Made by a program: the position numbers and the translations under genes. From the NCBI RefSeq assembly GCF_015160875.1, contig NZ_CP063374.1, positions 2,480,001 to 2,544,000 on the forward strand: DNA of 64,000 nucleotides, read 5' to 3'. Numbering within the stretch: position 1 is the first letter of the stretch; every line of letters starts with the position of its first letter. This DNA is from Streptomyces chromofuscus (GTDB taxonomy: Bacteria > Actinomycetota > Actinomycetes > Streptomycetales > Streptomycetaceae). Below, one piece after another: positions 7,683-21,123 of the stretch. The notes under the pieces were generated by a model that saw nothing but the letters and a program-made list of their open reading frames with translations, was not told where the DNA came from and searched no databases.

Positions 7683-8093
7683 ATGACCGAGCGAAAGCCA
7701 CCGGGCGTCAGCTTCGAGTCGTGGACCGACAAGCAGATCCGGGACGCTCAGGCCCGGGGCGAGTTCGCCCGGCTGCCGGGCGCGGGCAAGCCGCTGCCGA
7801 AGGAGGTCGAGGAGACCTACGACGAACAGTGGTGGATCAAGCGGAAGTTGGCCCGTGAGGGCCTCTCGGTCCTGCCGCCCACGCTCGCCCTGCGCAAGGA
7901 GGCCGAGGACGCGCTGCTGGCCGCGCTGCGGGCGCCCTCGGAGCGGCTCGTACGGAAGATCGTCGAGGACGTCAACGTCAAGATCCGCGACGTCATGTTC
8001 AAGCCGCCGCCCGGCCCCCCGCTGGGTCTGAAGCCGTACGACGTCGACGATGTCGTACGGCGGTGGCGGGAGGGCCGGGCGGCGGCCGAATAG
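7683..8093 (+). CDS. DUF1992 protein (DnaJ homologue subfamily C28-like domain)
   Basis: A 136-residue protein. The conserved DUF1992 core is clear: SWTDKQIRDAQARGEFARLPGAGKPLP, then a region rich in long charged helices and a conserved arginine-rich middle (WWIKRKLAREG). The family is found with or without a J domain; this one lacks the J domain. Its biochemical role is unknown. It probably forms a small helical cytoplasmic protein. The start at ATG 7683 is only 20 nt from an AT-containing ATAAATC stretch and has no strong ribosome site, so it may be leaderless or nearly so. It converges on the next gene, 18 nt away. Confidence 0.85.
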   Translation: MTERKPPGVSFESWTDKQIRDAQARGEFARLPGAGKPLPKEVEETYDEQWWIKRKLAREGLSVLPPTLALRKEAEDALLAALRAPSERLVRKIVEDVNVKIRDVMFKPPPGPPLGLKPYDVDDVVRRWREGRAAAE

Positions 8094-8111
8094 CCTGGTC
8101 CGGCGCCGCGC

Positions 8112-8735
8112 TCAGTGGCGCAGCAGCCGCTCCGCCAGCTCGCGGTAGTCCCGCAGGGCGAGGCGGAGTTGTTCGGTGTCGCTGCTCGCGGAGGTGGCCT
8201 CGTCGGTCGACTCCCAGGACCGGCGCAGCGTACGGCGGCGCTGGGTCACGGCCTCCGTGAACCGGGCCGCGATCTCCTCCAGCACGTGGTCCGCCTCCTC
8301 GATGGCCGCCCGGGGGCCGTCCACGAAGGAGGACACCGCCTGCTGCATCCGCAGCCCGAACTTGTCGGTCTCCTCACGCGGCATGAGCGAGGCGGTCCGG
8401 GTGGTGGGGGCGGAGGGGTCGGCCGGCTGCCTCGTCGAGCCCGGGGCACCGGGGGTCGCCCCGGCCGCGGCGACGGGCGCCTGCCGTGCCTCGGCGCTCC
8501 CGTGAGCCGAACCGGCCGGCGGCAGCGCGCCGGTGCCGGAACTCACCGGACCCGCGCCGGACTCCCGCGGCGCGCCACCGGTCTCGGCGGCGGCATCCCG
8601 CGCCGTACCGCGGGTGCTCCCGGTCTCCCGGGCCGTCCCCGGTACCGCCTCGCGACCGACGAGGTCGTCGCGCCGCGCGGTGCGGTCGGTCTCGGACGGC
8701 TCGCCGCCGCCCATGGGCCGTGTCACGTCGGTCAT
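8112..8735 (-). CDS. Hypothetical protein, disordered head and helical C-terminus
   Basis: A 207-residue protein I do not recognise by name. Residues 1-105 are Gly/Ala/Pro/Ser/Thr-rich and predicted disordered; residues 110-207 are helical and charged (KFGLRMQQAVSSFVDGPRAAIEEADHVLEEIAARFTEAVTQRRRTLRRSW, quoted here only as a region near residues 117-166). That helical part resembles the domain of the gene upstream, with the same order of a short aromatic/proline turn, then EADxxLxE and RRxxLRxxW motifs. The ATG at 8735 lies 5 nt after the stop of that gene, with GGGGAG 9 nt before it, so the two form an operon and probably interact. Confidence 0.7.
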   Translation of the reverse strand: MTDVTRPMGGGEPSETDRTARRDDLVGREAVPGTARETGSTRGTARDAAAETGGAPRESGAGPVSSGTGALPPAGSAHGSAEARQAPVAAAGATPGAPGSTRQPADPSAPTTRTASLMPREETDKFGLRMQQAVSSFVDGPRAAIEEADHVLEEIAARFTEAVTQRRRTLRRSWESTDEATSASSDTEQLRLALRDYRELAERLLRH

Positions 8736-8740
8736 GTGCC

Positions 8741-9433
8741 TCAACTCCCCTTCGCGTGGCGCCCGAAGGCCCACGGCAGATGCGGACGGCCGGCGCCGGC
8801 ACGGGCCGGCGTGGTGTTCCGTTCGGCGGGCGGACGCCCGTGGTGGTCGTCGCGTGCGGGGCGCAGCAGGTCGTCGAAGAGGGCGCGGGCCTCGACCATG
8901 GCCTCGCGCATCTCCTCGGTGCCGGTGCCGTCCTGCGCGGCAGCCGTGCGGCCGTCCTGCGTACCGCTCGTCCGCGCGCGGGCGATGCGGTGGACCCGCC
9001 GGTAGCCGTGGACGTGGTGCGCGTGGTGCACCGACAGCGCGGCGAGCTGCTCCTCGTACTGCCCGCCGTCCGGGAAGCCCCGGACGCCGGCGAGCTCGGC
9101 CAGCAGCTGGTCCGCCTCGGCCACGGCGTCCTGCGGCGAGTCGACGAAGCGCTCCTGGGCGGCCGTCCAACGGGCCTCGAACTGCTGGCGCTCGGCCGGT
9201 TCGAGGGGCCGCTCGCGCAGCTTGCCGTGCCGCTCCACCCGCTCGGCGAGCTCACGTTCGGCGGCCGTGGCGTCACCGTCGTGCCGGGCCACGGTCCGGT
9301 CGTACTCGGGTCCGAAGCGCCGCTTCAGGTCCCGTCCGCCGGTCGCGCCACGGCCGCGCAGGGTCAGGGCGGCCACGATGAGGGCGACCGCCACCACAAT
9401 CACGATCAGAGCAATGATCCAGCCAGTGGACAT
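8741..9433 (-). CDS. Membrane-anchored hypothetical protein, operon partner
   Basis: A 230-residue protein. A single N-terminal transmembrane helix (residues 4-25, rich in Ile/Val/Ala) is followed by a charged helical region with LKRRFGPEYDR and EADQLLAELA, then a histidine-rich segment (VHHAHHVHGYRR) and a Pro/Arg-rich tail. The body probably lies in the cytoplasm. ATG 9433 has GGAAGG 5 nt upstream. It is the first gene of a two-gene operon with the protein at 8112-8735, with which it shares the EAD..L.E helical motif. The function is unknown; the architecture suggests a membrane scaffold pair rather than an enzyme. Confidence 0.75.
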   Translation of the reverse strand: MSTGWIIALIVIVVAVALIVAALTLRGRGATGGRDLKRRFGPEYDRTVARHDGDATAAERELAERVERHGKLRERPLEPAERQQFEARWTAAQERFVDSPQDAVAEADQLLAELAGVRGFPDGGQYEEQLAALSVHHAHHVHGYRRVHRIARARTSGTQDGRTAAAQDGTGTEEMREAMVEARALFDDLLRPARDDHHGRPPAERNTTPARAGAGRPHLPWAFGRHAKGS

Positions 9434-9612
9434 GAATGCCTTCCGGGTTCTCGACCCGACCGGCCCCTCGCCGGGCCGGTCCCTTCAACGGGTTGCCCGC
9501 GAGCACCCACCCAAACGACACCCGGCCCGGCGCGCCGTGCGCGAGCCCCGCCCCCCGAGGCCGCGCAAAGCCGCTTGCGGCCGGTCACCGGCGCCCCCGG
9601 ACAATGCGGGAC

Positions 9613-10095
9613 ATGACATGGACGATCACCCCGGAACCCGTCGACTCCCCCGATGCCGTCGCGCTGTGGCGGGCGTACTACACGGAGGTCAGCGACCGCT
9701 GGTACCTGCTGCACGAGGGCCGTACCACCGACCCGGCCGAACTGGAACGCGAGATCGCCGCCGACACCGGCCGGGACCTCGCTGTGCTGCTCGTCGCCCG
9801 GTACGACGGCACCGCGGCCGGAACCGCGGGCGTGCGCCTGACATCCGACGCGGCCACCGCCGAACTCACCCGCGTCTTCCTGCTCCCCGCACTGCGCGGC
9901 ACGGGCGGGGCCGCCCGCCTGGTGACCGCCGCCGAGGCCGCCGCCCGGGACCTCGGCGCCGGCCGGATGATCCTCGACACGCGGAGCGACCTGGTGGAGG
10001 CACGGACCCTCTACGCGCGCCTCGGCTACGCGGAGACACCGGCGCACAACACCGACCCGTACGCCGAGCACTGGTTCAGCAAGCGGCTCGTCTGA
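9613..10095 (+). CDS. GNAT-family N-acetyltransferase
   Basis: A 160-residue acetyltransferase. The acetyl-CoA-binding region is present as ELTRVFLLPALRGTGGAARLV (R/Q-x-x-G-x-G/A form), followed by helix and strand to YARLGYAET near the C-terminus, as in the GNAT fold. It should acetylate an amine with acetyl-CoA; the acceptor is unknown. Two in-frame ATGs, at 9604 and 9613, are possible; 9613 (MTWTITPEP) is preferred because it begins at the first beta strand, but neither has a strong ribosome site. Flanked by a diverging operon and a converging MFS gene. Confidence 0.85.
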   Translation: MTWTITPEPVDSPDAVALWRAYYTEVSDRWYLLHEGRTTDPAELEREIAADTGRDLAVLLVARYDGTAAGTAGVRLTSDAATAELTRVFLLPALRGTGGAARLVTAAEAAARDLGAGRMILDTRSDLVEARTLYARLGYAETPAHNTDPYAEHWFSKRLV

Positions 10096-10141
10096 ATCGG
10101 CCCCGCGCGCCCGCACCCCGGCCCGCGCCCGCGCCCGCGCC

Positions 10142-13429
<3,288 letters not shown>

Positions 13430-13493
13430 CATACCCGGCCGGGCACCACCTTCCCCGACGACCGACCACGTCGTCCGCCGACGACCACCGGAT

Positions 13494-13583
13494 CCCCCAC
13501 CCGAGCCGAACCCGCGGTTCCCCCACCCGAGCCCAACCCGCGGTTCCCCCACCCGAGCCCAACCCGCAGTTCCCCCACCCGAG
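13494..13583. repeat. 26-bp tandem repeats, 3.5 copies
   Basis: Units start at 13494, 13520 and 13546 with a half unit at 13572. Each begins CCCCCACCCGAG and ends CGCGGTT (CGCAGTT in unit 3). The period is not a multiple of three, so this is not a coding array. It sits in the 13430-13799 spacer (370 nt), in which I see no gene and only looser copies of the same CCCACCCG/ACCCG wording. Confidence 0.9.
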
Positions 13584-13799
13584 CAGGACCACAGGCACCT
13601 CGCCCGAGCGACCTCGCAGGCACCTCACCGGGCAAGGCGGCGCCCGATCGACCTCCGGCAACACCGAGGCGCCCCCACCACGGACGAACCCGGAGGGCAT
13701 GTCACCCCACCGACCCGCGGGCCCCCCACCCGCACGAAACCCACAGGCCCCGTGGGTCACCTTCCCCGCACCCGGACGAAGCCCGGGCCGGAGGCCACC

Positions 13800-14459
13800 T
13801 CACCCGAACGAAACCCGGATCTCCCCGCCCCCGGCATCCTCCACGTGCACCTCGGTCAGGTCCCGCACCAGGACGTCCGGCCGGTGCACCGAGGCGCGCG
13901 GGCCGACCCCCACGACCCGCATCCCCGCGGCGCGCCCCGCCGCGATGCCCGCGCCGGAGTCCTCGAACACGAGGCAGTCCGCGGGAGCCACCCCCAGCTC
14001 GGCGGCCGCCTTCAGGAACCCCTCCGGGTCGGGCTTGCTCGCGCCGACGGACTCGGCGGTGATCCGCACGTCCGGCAGCGCCAGCCCCGCCGCGGTCATC
14101 CGCGCCGTGGACAGCGGCACGTCCGCGGAGGTCACCAGGGCGTGCGGCAGTCCGCGCAGGGACGCCAGGAACCGGGCCGCGCCGGGGACCTCGACCACGC
14201 CGTCCATGTCGGCGGTCTCCTCCGCGAGCATGCGCGCGTTGTCCGCGAGGTTCCGCTCCATCGGGCGGTCCGGCAGCAGGACGGCCATCGACGCGTACCC
14301 CTGCCGCCCGTGCACGACCCTCATGACCTCGTTGCCGTCCAGCCCGTGCCGCTCGGCCCACCGTCGCCACACGCGCTCCACGACGGCGTCGGAGTTGACG
14401 AGCGTGCCGTCCATGTCGAGCAGGAGGGCGCGGGCGGTGAGCACGGTCGTGGCCGTCAT
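13800..14459 (-). CDS. HAD-superfamily sugar phosphatase-like hydrolase
   Basis: A 219-residue hydrolase with all HAD motifs: LLLDMDGTLVNSD (motif I), LVTSADVPL (II), SKPDPEGF (III lysine) and LVFEDSGAGI (IV). The helical cap between motifs I and II places it with beta-phosphoglucomutase/phosphatase subfamily enzymes. It should remove phosphate from a small sugar phosphate or similar metabolite in the cytoplasm; the exact substrate is unknown. ATG 14459 follows GGAG by 6 nt. Reading through from 14615 would cross the poly-C run and add an unrelated proline/arginine stretch, so that start is rejected. Confidence 0.88.
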   Translation of the reverse strand: MTATTVLTARALLLDMDGTLVNSDAVVERVWRRWAERHGLDGNEVMRVVHGRQGYASMAVLLPDRPMERNLADNARMLAEETADMDGVVEVPGAARFLASLRGLPHALVTSADVPLSTARMTAAGLALPDVRITAESVGASKPDPEGFLKAAAELGVAPADCLVFEDSGAGIAAGRAAGMRVVGVGPRASVHRPDVLVRDLTEVHVEDAGGGEIRVSFG

Positions 14460-14476
14460 CGGCAGCTCCAGTACGC

Positions 14477-14488
14477 GGGGGGGGGGGG
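14477..14488. repeat. 12-bp G homopolymer
   Basis: Twelve consecutive G residues on the plus strand, which puts twelve C in the leader of the HAD gene just upstream of its ribosome site. Such runs are slippage-prone in replication and in sequencing. Confidence 0.95.
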
Positions 14489-14635
14489 GAAGGCGGCGAG
14501 GGCACCGGCCCGGGGAACAAGGCGGCCCCGCCCGCCGGTCAGGGAAAACGGGCGGGAGCCACTTTGTTTCTTCACGGTACAAAACAACGGGCGCCGCCGC
14601 CAGCGCCGTGGCCAACCCTTCACCCGCCGTTCAGC

Positions 14636-15217
14636 TCAGCCGGTCACGGCCTCCCACAGGCTCCACACCCCGAGGCCCAGCATCAGCAGCGCCGCGATCT
14701 TCGTGATCAGGCCCAGCGGCACGCGCTTCATCAGCGCCCTGCCCCCGACGATGCCCAGCGCGGCCACCGCCCACAGCGCGAGCACGGCACCCAGGCCGAC
14801 GGAGAGCGGATCGTCGTACCGCGCCGCGAGGTTCGCGGTCATGATCTGCGTGAGATCACCGAACTCGGCGACCAGGATGAGCATGAACCCGGCCCCGGCG
14901 ACCTTCCAGAAGGACTGGTCCTGCGGCTTGCGTATCTCCTCCTCGCCGTCACCCTTCTTCATCAGCAGCATCGCCGCGCCGCCCAGGAAGAGCACACCGG
15001 TCAGCGCGTGCACCAGTTGCTGCGGCAGCAGCGTCAGCACGCTGCCCGCCGCCACGGCGAGCGCGACGTGCAGCGCGAAGGCGGCGGCGACGCCGGCGAA
15101 GACGTAGGAGGCGCGGTAGCGGGTGCCGAGGACGAGGCCGGCGAGTGCGGTCTTGTCGGGCAGTTCGGCGAGGAAGACGACGCCGAAGACGAGCGCCGTG
15201 ACGGTGGGGCTGATCAA
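14636..15217 (-). CDS. TMEM165/GDT1-family cation transporter
   Basis: A 193-residue membrane protein with the internally duplicated UPF0016 layout: three helices, a cytoplasmic charged loop (KKGDGEEEIRK), then three helices. Each half carries the signature acidic motif, AELPDKTALA in the first (the usual GD is PD here) and AEFGDLTQ in the second. The family exports Mn2+ or Ca2+ using a proton gradient. The start is TTG 15217, supported by GAGGA about 4 nt upstream and by alignment of the first helix. It is a single gene. Confidence 0.85.
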   Translation of the reverse strand: MISPTVTALVFGVVFLAELPDKTALAGLVLGTRYRASYVFAGVAAAFALHVALAVAAGSVLTLLPQQLVHALTGVLFLGGAAMLLMKKGDGEEEIRKPQDQSFWKVAGAGFMLILVAEFGDLTQIMTANLAARYDDPLSVGLGAVLALWAVAALGIVGGRALMKRVPLGLITKIAALLMLGLGVWSLWEAVTG

Positions 15218-15619
15218 GGTTCCTCAATCGGTCGGGGCCGCCGGCCGAGAGTCAGTGACGCACATCGGACCTCGGCACGGCAGCACACGTGGCACCCGTG
15301 CCGTAGGGCACGGGCGTGTACTGCTTGCCGAAGGTCTCGCTGGGCGGCCTCGTCATCGAGGCCCGCCTCCGGGCGCCGGCTCGGATCCCTCTCGGGCTGA
15401 GCAGTATGTCGACGGTCCGGCGAAGAGCTACTCCCCTTCTGCGCCCCCCATGGTACGCGACGGCCGCGGCGACCCCGCGAGCGAGAAGTTCCCCTCGGGA
15501 TCTTGTCGTGTCATGCCCGCGTCATTAGTTTCTCATCGAACGCACACCCGTTCGTAACACGGCACCGACAGCATTCCCTCGCCCGCGCACCAACATCCCT
15601 ACCCTCCAAGGGAGTTCGC
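15218..15619. other. Divergent spacer with one short hairpin
   Basis: About 400 nt between the divergent GDT1-type gene and the secreted HNH gene, with no convincing gene. CCCGTGCC (15295-15302) pairs with GGCACGGG (15307-15314) around GTAG; on the minus strand this falls in the leader of the cation transporter. A manganese riboswitch would be biologically apt there, but I could not match its conserved core. Confidence 0.5.
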
Positions 15620-16264
15620 ATGTCCAGGTTCTACGCGCGTCGACGGCTCGGCACAGTCGCGGCGATCAGCGCCTTCGCCGCCTCCGTCGCCCTGTTCAGC
15701 GCCCCCACCGCCTCCGCCGCCCTCCCCACCCCGATCAGCGGCGCCACCGCCCGCTCCTACCTCGCGCAGCTCCCCGTCGCGGCCGAGGACCGCACCGGCT
15801 ACAACCGCGACCTCTTCCCGCACTGGATCACCATCAGCGGCACCTGCAACACCCGCGAGACCGTCCTCAAGCGCGACGGCTCGAACGTCGTCACCGACTC
15901 CGCCTGCTACGCCACCAGCGGCAGCTGGTACTCCCCCTACGACGGCGCCACCTGGTACGCCGCCTCGGACCTCGACATCGACCACCTGGTCCCGCTGGCC
16001 GAGGCCTGGGACTCCGGCGCCGACAGCTGGACCACCTCCCGCCGCCAGGCCTTCGCCAACGACCTCACCCGCCCGCAGCTGCTCGCGGTCACCGACGACG
16101 TCAACCAGTCCAAGGGCGACCAGGACCCGGCCACCTGGATGCCGTCCCGCACCACCTACCGCTGCACCTACGCGCGCGCCTGGGTCCAGGTGAAGTACTA
16201 CTACGGCCTCTCGGTCGACTCCGCCGAGAAGAACGCGCTCACCAACTACCTGGCCGCCTGCTGA
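15620..16264 (+). CDS. Secreted HNH-family nuclease
   Basis: A 214-residue exported protein. A signal peptide spans residues 1-33 (RRRLGTVAAISAFAASVALF core, SASA-type cleavage). The mature part carries a DUF1524/HNH-type core, DLDIDHLVPLAEAWDSGA, followed by the distal NDLTRPQLLAVTDDVNQSKGDQDPATW, which supplies the other metal and catalytic residues (His, Asn, Lys-Asp). Cysteine pairs in the mature part fit an extracellular fold. It probably degrades DNA outside the cell, for nutrition or during development. ATG 15620 follows AAGGGAG by 5 nt. A terminator hairpin lies 16 nt after the stop. Confidence 0.88.
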   Translation: MSRFYARRRLGTVAAISAFAASVALFSAPTASAALPTPISGATARSYLAQLPVAAEDRTGYNRDLFPHWITISGTCNTRETVLKRDGSNVVTDSACYATSGSWYSPYDGATWYAASDLDIDHLVPLAEAWDSGADSWTTSRRQAFANDLTRPQLLAVTDDVNQSKGDQDPATWMPSRTTYRCTYARAWVQVKYYYGLSVDSAEKNALTNYLAAC

Positions 16265-16279
16265 CGCACCGCTGAACCA

Positions 16280-16300
16280 CCGCGCCGGTTTTCGGCGCGG
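16280..16300 (+). terminator. Terminator of the HNH nuclease gene
   Basis: CCGCGCCG pairs perfectly with CGGCGCGG across a GTTTT loop, 16 nt after the stop codon. Confidence 0.7.
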
Positions 16301-16317
16301 AACCTCCCCGCGGGCCT

Positions 16318-16346
16318 CCGTCGTTCCGTACCGTACGGGACGACGG
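16318..16346. promoter_or_regulatory. 29-bp dyad upstream of the PhoD-like gene
   Basis: Two 14-nt arms around a central C at 16332 are complementary at 13 of 14 positions (inner arms CCGTAC/GTACGG, outer arms CCGTCGT/ACGACGG). It ends 54 nt before the GTG at 16401. It could be an operator, or a second terminator for the upstream gene. There is no U tract, which favours a binding site. Confidence 0.5.
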
Positions 16347-16400
16347 AGGAGGCGAGCCGACGGGGCACGCGAGCCGACCGAGGAAGAGGCGGGCGATCAC

Positions 16401-18041
<1,641 letters not shown>

Positions 18042-18169
18042 GGTGCAACTGGGACCTGAGGGACCCGCGTTGGCTTCTGGTGTCCCCGACGGCATGATGA
18101 GGCGGACCGTCCGCTTCCCACGGGCGGTCGGCCGCACCGCGTCCCCCCACATGCCCGGGAGTCACCGCT

Positions 18170-20236
18170 TTGTCTGCACCGACCGCGGAATCCACACCGG
18201 AGCCCTCCATACCGGAGTCCTCCGTACCGGACTCACCCGTACCGGGGGCTTTACCGGGGACTTCCGCGCAGGGGGCGCCCGAGGGTTCGTCCCGCTCCTC
18301 CTCGACGGGGTCCGCTCCCGGCCCGGTCTCCGTCGCCCTGGTAGGTGCCGGGCCGCGCGGCACCAGCGTGCTCGAGCGCCTGTGCGTCTCCGCCACCGAA
18401 CTCCTGGCGCCGGGTGCGCAGCTGACGGTCCATGTGATCGACCCGGCGCCGCCCGGCCCCGGCCGCGTCTGGCGCACCACGCAGTCGGCCGAGCTGCTGA
18501 TGAACACGGTCGCCTCGCAGGTGACGTTGTTCACGGACGAGAGCGTGGACTGCTCGGGTCCGATCCGGCCGGGCCCGAGCCTGCACGAGTGGGCGAGCGG
18601 CGACCTGGGACCCGACGACTATCCGACGCGGGCGCAGTACGGCCGTTATCTGCAGTGGGTGTTCGCGCGGGTGGTGCGTCAGGCGCCGCCCGCGGTGCGT
18701 GTGGAAACCCACGCGGCCCGCGCGGTGCGGCTCGACGACGGTCCCGACGGCCGCCAGGTCCTCGCCCTGGACGACGGCCGGCTGCTGACCGGGCTCGCGG
18801 CCGTCGTCCTCGCGCAGGGCCACCTGCCGACGGCCCCGGACGCCGAACAGCGGCAGCCGGCGTCGTACGCCGGCCGGAACGGGCTGCGCTACGTCGCGCC
18901 CGCCAATCCGGCGGACGTCGACCTGACCCCGCTCTCCCCCGGCGAGCCGGTGCTGCTGCGCGGCCTGGGCCTGAACTTCTTCGACCACGTGGCCCTGCTG
19001 ACCACCGGCCGCGGCGGCAGCTTCACGCGGACCGACAACGGGCTGCGGTACGTCCCCTCCGGCCGCGAGCCCCGCCTGTACGCCGGCTCCCGGCGCGGCG
19101 TCCCGTACCAGGCGCGCGGCGACAACGCCAAGGGCCCGTACGGCCGTCACGAGCCCCTCGTCCTCACTGCGGAGGTGATCGCGGGCTTCCGCAAGCGCGC
19201 GGACTCGGGTGACGCGCCCGACTTCCTGGCGGAGATATGGCCGCTGGTGGCGAAGGAGGTCGAGACGGTCTACTACACCGCGCTGCTGGACGGCCCGCGC
19301 GCCTTCACCGAGGCCTACCTCGCCGTGGCCCACGGTGATCCCCAGGAGGCCCACGTACTGGACGAGTTCGGCGTACCGGTCGCCGACCGCTGGTCCTGGC
19401 AGCGGATCTCCCGCCCGTACGCGGGGCGCACGTTCGACGGGCCCGGGTCGTGGCGCGAGTGGCTGCTGTCGTATCTGCGCGAGGACGCCGCGCAGGCCGC
19501 CCTGGGCAATGTGCGCGGCCCGCTGAAGGCCGCCCTCGACGTGCTGCGCGACCTGCGCAACGAGATCCGGCTGATCGTCGACCACGCCGGGCTGAGCGGC
19601 GCGTCCCGCCGGGAGCACCTGGACCGCTGGTACACCCCGCTCAACGCCTTCCTCTCCATCGGGCCGCCCCGGCGCCGCATCGAGGAACTGGCGGCGCTGA
19701 TCGAGGCCGGGGTGGTGGAGGTGCTCGGGCCACGGCTGGAGGTGGCGTGCGCGGAGGGTGCGTGGGTGGCGCACTCGCCGGAGGTGCCGGGGTCGGCGGT
19801 ACGGGTGACGACGCTCGTCGAGGCGCGGCTCCCCGAGCCCGACCTGCGGCGCACCGGCGACGAGTTGCTCGCCCGGCTCCTGAGGACCGGGCAGTGCCGG
19901 CCGCACACGGTCGACGGGTACGAGACGGGTGGCCTGGACGTGACCCCGCGGCCGTACCGGCTGATCGACCGTCACGGCGTGCCGCACGAGCGGCGGTTCG
20001 CCCTCGGGGTGCCCACGGAAGGGGTGCACTGGGTGACGGCGGCGGGGGCGCGGCCCGGGGTGGACTCGGTGACGTTGTCGGACGCGGACGCCGTGGCGCG
20101 GGCGGTGCTGCGGGTGGCGGCGGCGCCGGAGGAGCCGGCCGCGGACTCCCGCGTAGCGGCACCAGGGGTGACGCAGCGCGAGGAGCCGGTCGCGGTCCCC
20201 ACGTTGCGGCAGCCGGGGTGGCGCAGCGCGAGGTGA
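18170..20236 (+). CDS. FAD/NAD(P)-binding protein (NAD_binding_9 type)
   Basis: A 688-residue protein. Residues 1-52 are a Ser/Pro/Glu-rich disordered head. The Rossmann motif VALVGAGPRGTSVLERL at about 54-70 starts a large FAD/NAD(P)-binding domain of the type seen in flavin monooxygenase-like and HcaR-associated proteins; FFDHVALLTTGRGG and YAGSRRGVPYQARG lie further on. It is probably a flavin-dependent oxidoreductase, but no catalytic assignment is possible. TTG 18170 is used as start because GGGAG lies 8 nt upstream. The last 40 residues are Ala/Pro/Glu repeats that continue in the surrounding DNA, so the C-terminus looks recently extended. Confidence 0.8.
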   Translation: MSAPTAESTPEPSIPESSVPDSPVPGALPGTSAQGAPEGSSRSSSTGSAPGPVSVALVGAGPRGTSVLERLCVSATELLAPGAQLTVHVIDPAPPGPGRVWRTTQSAELLMNTVASQVTLFTDESVDCSGPIRPGPSLHEWASGDLGPDDYPTRAQYGRYLQWVFARVVRQAPPAVRVETHAARAVRLDDGPDGRQVLALDDGRLLTGLAAVVLAQGHLPTAPDAEQRQPASYAGRNGLRYVAPANPADVDLTPLSPGEPVLLRGLGLNFFDHVALLTTGRGGSFTRTDNGLRYVPSGREPRLYAGSRRGVPYQARGDNAKGPYGRHEPLVLTAEVIAGFRKRADSGDAPDFLAEIWPLVAKEVETVYYTALLDGPRAFTEAYLAVAHGDPQEAHVLDEFGVPVADRWSWQRISRPYAGRTFDGPGSWREWLLSYLREDAAQAALGNVRGPLKAALDVLRDLRNEIRLIVDHAGLSGASRREHLDRWYTPLNAFLSIGPPRRRIEELAALIEAGVVEVLGPRLEVACAEGAWVAHSPEVPGSAVRVTTLVEARLPEPDLRRTGDELLARLLRTGQCRPHTVDGYETGGLDVTPRPYRLIDRHGVPHERRFALGVPTEGVHWVTAAGARPGVDSVTLSDADAVARAVLRVAAAPEEPAADSRVAAPGVTQREEPVAVPTLRQPGWRSAR

Positions 20237-20365
20237 CGCACGGGCTCGGCACGCGAACGGCGCGGAAGTGAACATCCCGTACCGAACGCACGAGCCCCCC
20301 ACGAACCCCCTGTCACACCCCCGGCGTACGCTGTGTGGCTCACGGGGGACGACGGGGGAGTCGCG

Positions 20366-20971
20366 GTGCTGGACAGTATGGGGTCGCTCACGGGCGGCCC
20401 ATGGATCTACGCGATGGTCGCCACGTCGGTCCTGCTCGACGTGTTCGTCCCCGTCCTGCCGAGCGGAGTGCTGGTCATCATGGCGGCGACGGCCGCCGCG
20501 GCGGGCTCCGGCGCGGCGACCGGGCGCGTCCCGGCCGACGTGCCCGACATCCTGCTCCTCACCCTCTGCGCCACGACCGCCTCGGTACTGGGCGACCTGG
20601 TGGCCTACCGCCTCGCCTGGCGCGGCGGCGAGCGCCTGGACCGCGCGCTGGCCCGCTCGCGCCGGCTGACCGTCGCACAGGAACGTCTCGGCATGGCCCT
20701 GGCCCGGGGCGGCGGGGCGCTGGTCGTGCTGGCCCGCTTCGCGCCCGCCGGCCGTTCGGTGGTCTCCCTCACCGCGGGCGCCGCCCACCGCCGCGCCCGG
20801 GACTTCGTCCCCTGGTCGGCCCTCGCGGGGCTGTCCTGGGCCACGTACAGCGTCGCCCTCGGCTACTTCGGCGCCCACTGGCTGGGCGCGACCTGGCTCG
20901 CGGCGGGCGTGTCCCTGGTCGCGCTGTTCGGGGCGGGGGCGGCGGCCACGTACCTGATGCGGCGGGCGTGA
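20366..20971 (+). CDS. DedA-family membrane protein
   Basis: A 201-residue polytopic protein of the SNARE-associated/DedA superfamily. It has an amphipathic re-entrant start (PWIYAMVATSVLLDVFVPVLPSGVLVI), the helix ASVLGDLVAYRL, the signature RFAPAGRSVVSLTAGAAHR in place of the usual F-x-R-x-x-P-x-x-R, and two final hydrophobic helices. The family contains lipid carriers that move undecaprenyl phosphate or phospholipids across the membrane. GTG 20366 is chosen because GGGGGAG lies 5 nt upstream; GTG 20333 has no site. The P/A variation in the arginine motif is unusual. Confidence 0.85.
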   Translation: MLDSMGSLTGGPWIYAMVATSVLLDVFVPVLPSGVLVIMAATAAAAGSGAATGRVPADVPDILLLTLCATTASVLGDLVAYRLAWRGGERLDRALARSRRLTVAQERLGMALARGGGALVVLARFAPAGRSVVSLTAGAAHRRARDFVPWSALAGLSWATYSVALGYFGAHWLGATWLAAGVSLVALFGAGAAATYLMRRA

Positions 20972-21123
20972 GGGCCGCAGGGAAACTTCGGCGCCCACCA
21001 CCTCGCGCCTCTGGAATGGCCGAGCCGCTACCGCGCGTGCACGATGGAACACACAGAGGGGGACAAATACCGATAAGGCCGCGGAACGCCCCCCGTGCGT
21101 CCGCCGACGCCACGGAGGACGCC

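Noticed and set aside
15218..15320. Manganese (yybP-ykoY) riboswitch for the GDT1-type gene
   Set aside because: One short hairpin is visible, but not the conserved loops of the class. A covariance search with RF00080 would decide.
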